Part shown: positions 5,823 through 8,789 of the stretch, one piece after another
Layout: the number at the start of each line of letters is the position of its first letter
Position numbering within the stretch: position 1 is the first letter of the stretch
From: an uncultured Marinicella sp.
GTDB lineage: Bacteria > Pseudomonadota > Gammaproteobacteria > Xanthomonadales > Marinicellaceae
NCBI GenBank assembly: GCA_938008005.1
Contig: CALLLZ010000034.1
Span: 1 to 8,789 of the forward strand
DNA length: 8,789 nucleotides
Direction: 5' to 3'
The notes under the pieces: generated by a model
Told to the model about the DNA's origin: nothing
Database searches by the model: none
What the model saw: the letters and a program-made list of their open reading frames with translations, nothing else
Translations under genes and position numbers: made by a program

Positions 5823-7477
5823 TTTTAACAGTCCGTAATTTCCTGCTCATTCTATTATTAGTTGTCAGTACCTTGGGACAGGCTGAAATCAAAGCCACGG
5901 TTGATCGTCAAGTGATGTATTTGGGTGAATCACTGACTTTAACCATCACATCTGATAAGAACACCAATAGCCAGCCAGATTTTACCTTGCTTGATGCAGT
6001 TTTTCATGTGGGCCAGACCGGTAAATCCTCTTCAACTCAAATCATCAATGGTGAGGTATCAACGCAAACTACATGGCAAGTTTTATTGGTGCCAAAGTCG
6101 TTAGGTTCACATCTTATTCCACCATTAGAAGTGGATGGTGAAAGAAGTCAAACGATCAAAATTGAGGTCAATAAGCCAGATCCAGATGCGCAAGCAAATG
6201 GTGATATTTTCATTGAATTGGAAGCGGATAAAACCACCGCCTATGTACAAGAAGAAATTTTATTGACTGTGCGCTTACTGTATGCGATTAACCTTAAAAA
6301 TGGTGCTCTATCAGAGCCTGCAGCTGATGGTGTGATTGTGCAACAGATCAATAAAGGAGCTAATTATAGCACCCAAAGAAATGGTAAGACCTATCAAGTA
6401 CTAGAACGAAAATATGCCATCTTCGCCGAAAGCAGTGGTAAGAAATCGTTAAATCCATTAATTTTCGAAGGTGAAGTAACAGATAACAGTAGACAATCGT
6501 TTGGTATGTTCCAACGAGGAAGACCAATTCGCCAAGTGTCTCAAATGCTTGATTTGGAAATCAAACAAATTCCACAGGCTTTTGTTGATCAAGCTTGGAT
6601 TCCAGCCCGGCAAGTTACTTTGCAACAAAGCTGGTCACAAAATAAACCTTACCAAGTGGGTGAACCCATCACTCGCACCATTAATTTAACAGCGGCCGGA
6701 TTATCAGAAACACAGTTGCCTGATTTGAATTTTGAAGACATCAATGGTGCCAAACTCTATCAAGATAAAACCGATACTCAGACTCGTACAGATGGGCAAC
6801 AGCTGATTTCATCGAAGGTGATTAAATATGCAGTTATTCCGACTGTTGAAGGCAGCTTAGAGATCCCGGAATTCTCATTAGAATGGTTTGATACCAAGAG
6901 TCAAAGCGCGAAAACAGTGCGGGTTCCAGCCACCACTTTAGTCATTAAAGCAGCTGATGGAAGTACCACGCAAGCTCCTGCGCCGATAGACTTCAACCCT
7001 CCTAAGACTGAACTGAATACAATTGCAGATAGTGATGTTAAGCCCATCGGGTTTAATAGCCAACTCAAGTGGTGGAAAAGTTTAACGTTTGTTTTCGGTG
7101 GTTTGTGGTTACTGACTCTCTTGTACGTGTTATTTAAAGCGAAAAATCGACCAGTCAAGGTTCTAGAAGTTAAACAAGCACGCAATCAAATCTCATTAAA
7201 AAATATCAATCAAGTTTCACCTGTCCAGATTCAGGCTACTTTGATAGCTTGGTGGAATCAAGAATACCAACAGCACTGTACAAATTTAGGGCAAATATGT
7301 GATCAATTAAGTGCTGGGCAGATGAAACAAGACATTACACATTTGCAACGACAACTCTACACGAATAATTCGTCAGAATTGAATGTGGATTGGTATTTGT
7401 TGGTTAAACAAGGCCAGTTTAAACCTGAAAAAACAATTGCTAATACAACCATTGGATTGCCTGAGTTATATAGCTGA
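5819..7477 (+). CDS. batD: BatD, periplasmic/membrane oxygen-tolerance protein
   Basis: BatD, last gene of the Bat operon, 552 residues from ATG 5819. An N-terminal signal peptide is clear: one Arg (R6), a hydrophobic core FLLILLLVV (8-16) and a likely cleavage after GQA (20-22). A large beta-rich ectodomain fills about 23-415, beginning with the BatD-like segment KATVDRQVMYLGESLTLTI. The family region around LPDLNF (300-305) and VIPTVEGSLEIPEFSLEWFD (339-358) is well kept. One transmembrane helix lies at about 420-440, followed by basic residues (KAKNRPVK) and a cytoplasmic tail of about 110 residues. Start choice: ATG 5819 gives the neatest signal peptide and has AGAGGA at 5802-5807; in-frame ATGs at 5786 and 5774 would add 11 or 15 residues and overlap batB. 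From 5819 the gene begins 4 nt after the batB stop. It probably forms the main periplasmic part of the Bat complex (inference). Confidence 0.92.
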   Translation: MILTVRNFLLILLLVVSTLGQAEIKATVDRQVMYLGESLTLTITSDKNTNSQPDFTLLDAVFHVGQTGKSSSTQIINGEVSTQTTWQVLLVPKSLGSHLIPPLEVDGERSQTIKIEVNKPDPDAQANGDIFIELEADKTTAYVQEEILLTVRLLYAINLKNGALSEPAADGVIVQQINKGANYSTQRNGKTYQVLERKYAIFAESSGKKSLNPLIFEGEVTDNSRQSFGMFQRGRPIRQVSQMLDLEIKQIPQAFVDQAWIPARQVTLQQSWSQNKPYQVGEPITRTINLTAAGLSETQLPDLNFEDINGAKLYQDKTDTQTRTDGQQLISSKVIKYAVIPTVEGSLEIPEFSLEWFDTKSQSAKTVRVPATTLVIKAADGSTTQAPAPIDFNPPKTELNTIADSDVKPIGFNSQLKWWKSLTFVFGGLWLLTLLYVLFKAKNRPVKVLEVKQARNQISLKNINQVSPVQIQATLIAWWNQEYQQHCTNLGQICDQLSAGQMKQDITHLQRQLYTNNSSELNVDWYLLVKQGQFKPEKTIANTTIGLPELYS

Positions 7478-7483
7478 ATATAG

Positions 7484-7512
7484 TTGCCTACTGTTAGTTA
7501 TTGGCGTTTAAA
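7484..7512 (+). promoter_or_regulatory. Weak candidate promoter for a small RNA
   Basis: TTGCCT (7484-7489) and TTTAAA (7507-7512) are each 4/6 matches to the sigma70 hexamers with a 17-base spacer. A transcript from here would start near 7519 and reach the hairpin and T-run at 7677-7681, giving an RNA of about 160 nt. Weak motifs in AT-rich DNA; low confidence. Confidence 0.15.
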
Positions 7513-7531
7513 TGCTTCTCAAACAAAAACC

Positions 7532-7649
7532 TTCACTGAGCGAATTCGAAGTGAGCAGAAGTTATTGTCTGCCTAGAAAGGCTTCGGCTCCACTCAGCCA
7601 ACGGAAACATAATCACTTAGTTAAGAAGTTTCTTGTTTTGCTCAGTGAA
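7532..7649. repeat. Long-range 10-bp inverted repeat downstream of batD
   Basis: TTCACTGAGC (7532-7541) is the exact reverse complement of GCTCAGTGAA (7640-7649), 98 bases apart, with smaller hairpins between. In RNA the two arms could close a multibranched structure. The right arm overlaps the left side of the terminator-like hairpin, so the two foldings would compete. Confidence 0.5.
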
Positions 7650-7681
7650 TGTAAATCAGTTTTGATTTACTGAGTATTTTT
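7641..7681 (+). terminator. Probable intrinsic terminator after the bat operon
   Basis: GTAAATCA (7651-7658) and TGATTTAC (7663-7670) form a perfect 8-bp stem with a GTTT loop. The stem can be lengthened by CTCA (7641-7644) pairing with TGAG (7671-7674) across a 6-base bulge, and a run of five T follows at 7677-7681. The stem is AT-rich, so termination may be only partial. Confidence 0.5.
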
Positions 7682-7722
7682 AAATTATTAGAATGTTTGA
7701 GTGCTTGGTTTCTGATTCCATT

Positions 7723-7750
7723 TTGCAAACCAGCCAGTTCACGTTAAAAT
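7723..7750 (+). promoter_or_regulatory. Candidate promoter of the YeeN-type gene
   Basis: TTGCAA (7723-7728) is a 4/6 match to the -35 and TAAAAT (7745-7750) a 5/6 match to the -10, with a 16-base spacer. Transcription would start near 7757, giving a leader of about 24 nt that contains the TAAGGA ribosome site. Together with the hairpin just upstream, this makes the gene independent of the bat operon. Confidence 0.45.
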
Positions 7751-7780
7751 AACCACTTTAATTTATTCTAAGGATACATC

Positions 7781-8497
7781 ATGGGAAGAGCCTACCAAAA
7801 CCGCAAAGAGTCAATGGCCAAAACTTCAGATGCGAATGCACGGGTTTACAGTAAATTCAGTCGAGAAATTTATGTTTGTGCTAAGTCTGGTGGTCCTGAT
7901 CCTGATGGAAATTTGGCTTTGCGAAGTTTGTTAGATCGTGCGAAAAAAGCCCAGGTTCCAGCACACGTAATAAAAAATGCAATAGACAAATCAACCAGCA
8001 GTGGTGGTGAAGATTTTGCAGTGGCTCGTTACGAAGGGTATGGTCCTGGTGGATGTATGGTCATTGTTGATTGTTTGACGGATAACCCCAACAGAACGTT
8101 TGGTGATGTGCGACTGGCTTTCACCAAAACTGACAGCAAAATTGGTACTCAAGGCACTGTGATGCATATGTTTGATCACGCGGCTATATTGGTGTTTGAA
8201 GGTGAGGATGAGGACAGTGTTTTGGAATTGTTGATGGATGCGGACGTGGATGTCACTGATATTGAGTCTGAAGATGGAAAAATTACAGTCTTTGCTCCGC
8301 ACACTGAATATTTTAAGGCTAAACAAGCTTTACAGGATGCCAACCCTGAAATAGATTTTGATGTTGATGAAATTCAGTTTGTGCCACAAACGACCACACC
8401 TATTTCAGCTGATGTTTTACCAGATTTTGAGAAATTTATCGATATGCTGGATGAATTAGATGATGTGCAGAATATTTTTCATAACGCTGAAACTTAA
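7781..8497 (+). CDS. yeeN: YebC/PmpR/TACO1-family protein, YeeN type
   Basis: A 238-residue cytoplasmic protein of the YebC/TACO1 family. The N-terminus MGRAYQNRKESMAKTSDA resembles E. coli YeeN and not the MAGHSKW start of classical YebC. Other hallmarks are YSKFSREIYVCAKSGGPDPD (23-42), AQVPAHVIKNAIDK (57-70), RYEGYGPGG (83-91), TDNPNRT (100-106), IGTQGTV (121-127), MFD (130-132) and DDVQNIFHN (227-235). The domain content and length are complete. Members have long been annotated as DNA-binding transcriptional regulators. More recent work on bacterial YebC proteins and mitochondrial TACO1 supports a role in translation, helping ribosomes through proline-rich stretches; which role applies to this YeeN-type copy is not known. 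ATG 7781 is fixed by TAAGGA at 7769-7774, six bases upstream. It has its own promoter and faces the partial gene on the other strand. Confidence 0.93.
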   Translation: MGRAYQNRKESMAKTSDANARVYSKFSREIYVCAKSGGPDPDGNLALRSLLDRAKKAQVPAHVIKNAIDKSTSSGGEDFAVARYEGYGPGGCMVIVDCLTDNPNRTFGDVRLAFTKTDSKIGTQGTVMHMFDHAAILVFEGEDEDSVLELLMDADVDVTDIESEDGKITVFAPHTEYFKAKQALQDANPEIDFDVDEIQFVPQTTTPISADVLPDFEKFIDMLDELDDVQNIFHNAET

Positions 8498-8574
8498 TTA
8501 ATTTGTGAATATTACTGCTCTGATATTTAAGATTGGAGAATAATTAACTCAGGTTTCTTTTAAGTTCAAGGTGG

Positions 8575-8598
8575 TTTTGCTTCAGTATTGATGCAAAA
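8575..8598. repeat. Hairpin downstream of the YeeN-type gene
   Basis: TTTTGC (8575-8580) pairs with GCAAAA (8593-8598); after one T/T mismatch the stem continues with TC/GA around an AGTATT loop. It sits between two convergent genes, where a bidirectional terminator is expected, but no clear T-run follows on either strand, so its role is uncertain. Confidence 0.3.
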
Positions 8599-8616
8599 GA
8601 ATCTTTCGAAATATAC

Positions 8617-8636
8617 TTAACAATTAGTTAATTTTT
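8617..8636 (+). terminator. Weak terminator-like hairpin after the YeeN-type gene
   Basis: TTAAC (8617-8621) and GTTAA (8627-8631) form a 5-bp stem with a 5-base loop, followed directly by TTTTT (8632-8636). It has the layout of an intrinsic terminator, but the stem is short and AT-rich. It lies about 120 nt after the YeeN-type stop. Confidence 0.25.
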
Positions 8637-8646
8637 AGAGTAAGCA

Positions 8647-8789
8647 TTAAATTGTTACGTGTTTTTTTGCGATCTCAGGAAATTTTTTGAGTAATTTATA
8701 TGCCAAGTTACAAGGAAGTAATTGATTAATCTTTTCTTCAGGGTCACCCCCTTCTTCAATCAATGCCACGCTGCGTGCTTGGATGTAAG
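8647..8789 (-). CDS. C-terminal fragment of an unrecognised protein (runs off the window)
   Basis: On the minus strand a frame open from the window edge (8787) reaches a TAA at 8647-8649 after 46 codons. The peptide (start YIQARSVALIEEGGDPEEKI, end KLLKKFPEIAKKHVTI) has a balanced, soluble, helix-prone composition that looks coding; the other two minus-strand frames stop within about 11 codons of the edge. The start lies beyond position 8789. I do not recognise the family. The gene is convergent with the YeeN-type gene, with 149 nt between their stops. Confidence 0.55.
   Translation of the reverse strand, partial: YIQARSVALIEEGGDPEEKINQLLPCNLAYKLLKKFPEIAKKHVTI

Larger units (their letters stand above)
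7478..7780. other. Intergenic region between batD and the YeeN-type gene
   Basis: These 303 bases contain no reading frame that looks like a gene. They hold several short inverted repeats (GCAGA/TCTGC at about 7556-7573, GCCT/AGGC at about 7571-7582, and a 10-bp pair at 7532-7541 and 7640-7649), a terminator-like hairpin at 7641-7681 and a promoter for the next gene at 7723-7750. The first half may be the structured 3' end of the bat transcript or a small RNA. Confidence 0.6.

Noticed and set aside
7991..8326. A 111-codon minus-strand open frame inside the YeeN-type gene
   Set aside because: The plus-strand frame has strong family hallmarks along its whole length; the antisense peptide resembles nothing known and has no visible ribosome binding site.
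1..8789. Insertion sequences, prophage, defence or toxin-antitoxin genes
   Set aside because: I saw no transposase, integrase, terminal repeats or short gene pairs of that kind. The window is explained by the Bat operon, a YeeN-type gene and one partial gene.

Overview
The window looks like chromosomal DNA from a moderately AT-rich gammaproteobacterium. Evidence for this is compact genes, Shine-Dalgarno sites of the AAGGA/AGGA type, and a complete MoxR-Bat locus in the order common in Gammaproteobacteria (MoxR, DUF58, DUF4381, BatA, BatB fused to a TPR region, BatD). A YeeN-type member of the YebC/TACO1 family follows. I cannot name the genus from sequence alone. No mobile element, CRISPR array, tRNA or rRNA is visible, and base composition looks even throughout.

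Layout. Bases 1-442 hold no gene I can support. They carry a candidate promoter for the operon (near 254-288), a 9-bp inverted repeat that flanks it (216-224 and 293-301), and a possible divergent promoter at the left edge. Six co-directional genes then run from 443 to 7477: a MoxR AAA+ ATPase, a DUF58 protein, a DUF4381 membrane protein, BatA, a BatB-TPR fusion and BatD. Junctions are tight: a 27-nt gap, a 4-nt ATGA overlap, a short overlap, another ATGA overlap and a 4-nt gap, so one translationally coupled transcript is likely. A 303-nt intergenic stretch follows, with inverted repeats that end in a terminator-like hairpin. Then comes the YeeN-type gene (7781-8497) with its own promoter and ribosome binding site. 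The last ~140 bases hold the C-terminal end of an unrecognised gene on the opposite strand, convergent with the YeeN-type gene.

How the genes may work together. MoxR ATPases of this type act with von Willebrand factor A (VWA) proteins, and the Bat locus was first linked to aerotolerance in Bacteroides; its molecular job is still poorly defined. Applying the positive-inside rule here gives a consistent envelope-spanning layout. MoxR, DUF58 and the DUF4381 tail lie in the cytoplasm. The VWA domains of BatA and BatB, the TPR/Gln-rich part of BatB and the large BatD ectodomain lie in the periplasm. The plausible reading (inference) is an ATP-driven, metal-dependent chaperone or assembly machine that couples a cytoplasmic AAA+ ring to periplasmic VWA/TPR/BatD parts.

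This is a known though poorly understood system, not a new one. The less ordinary points are the Gln/Glu-rich repeat linker in BatB, the duplicated start region of batD, the degenerate metal site in the DUF58 protein, the structured intergenic region, and the unidentified gene fragment at the right edge.
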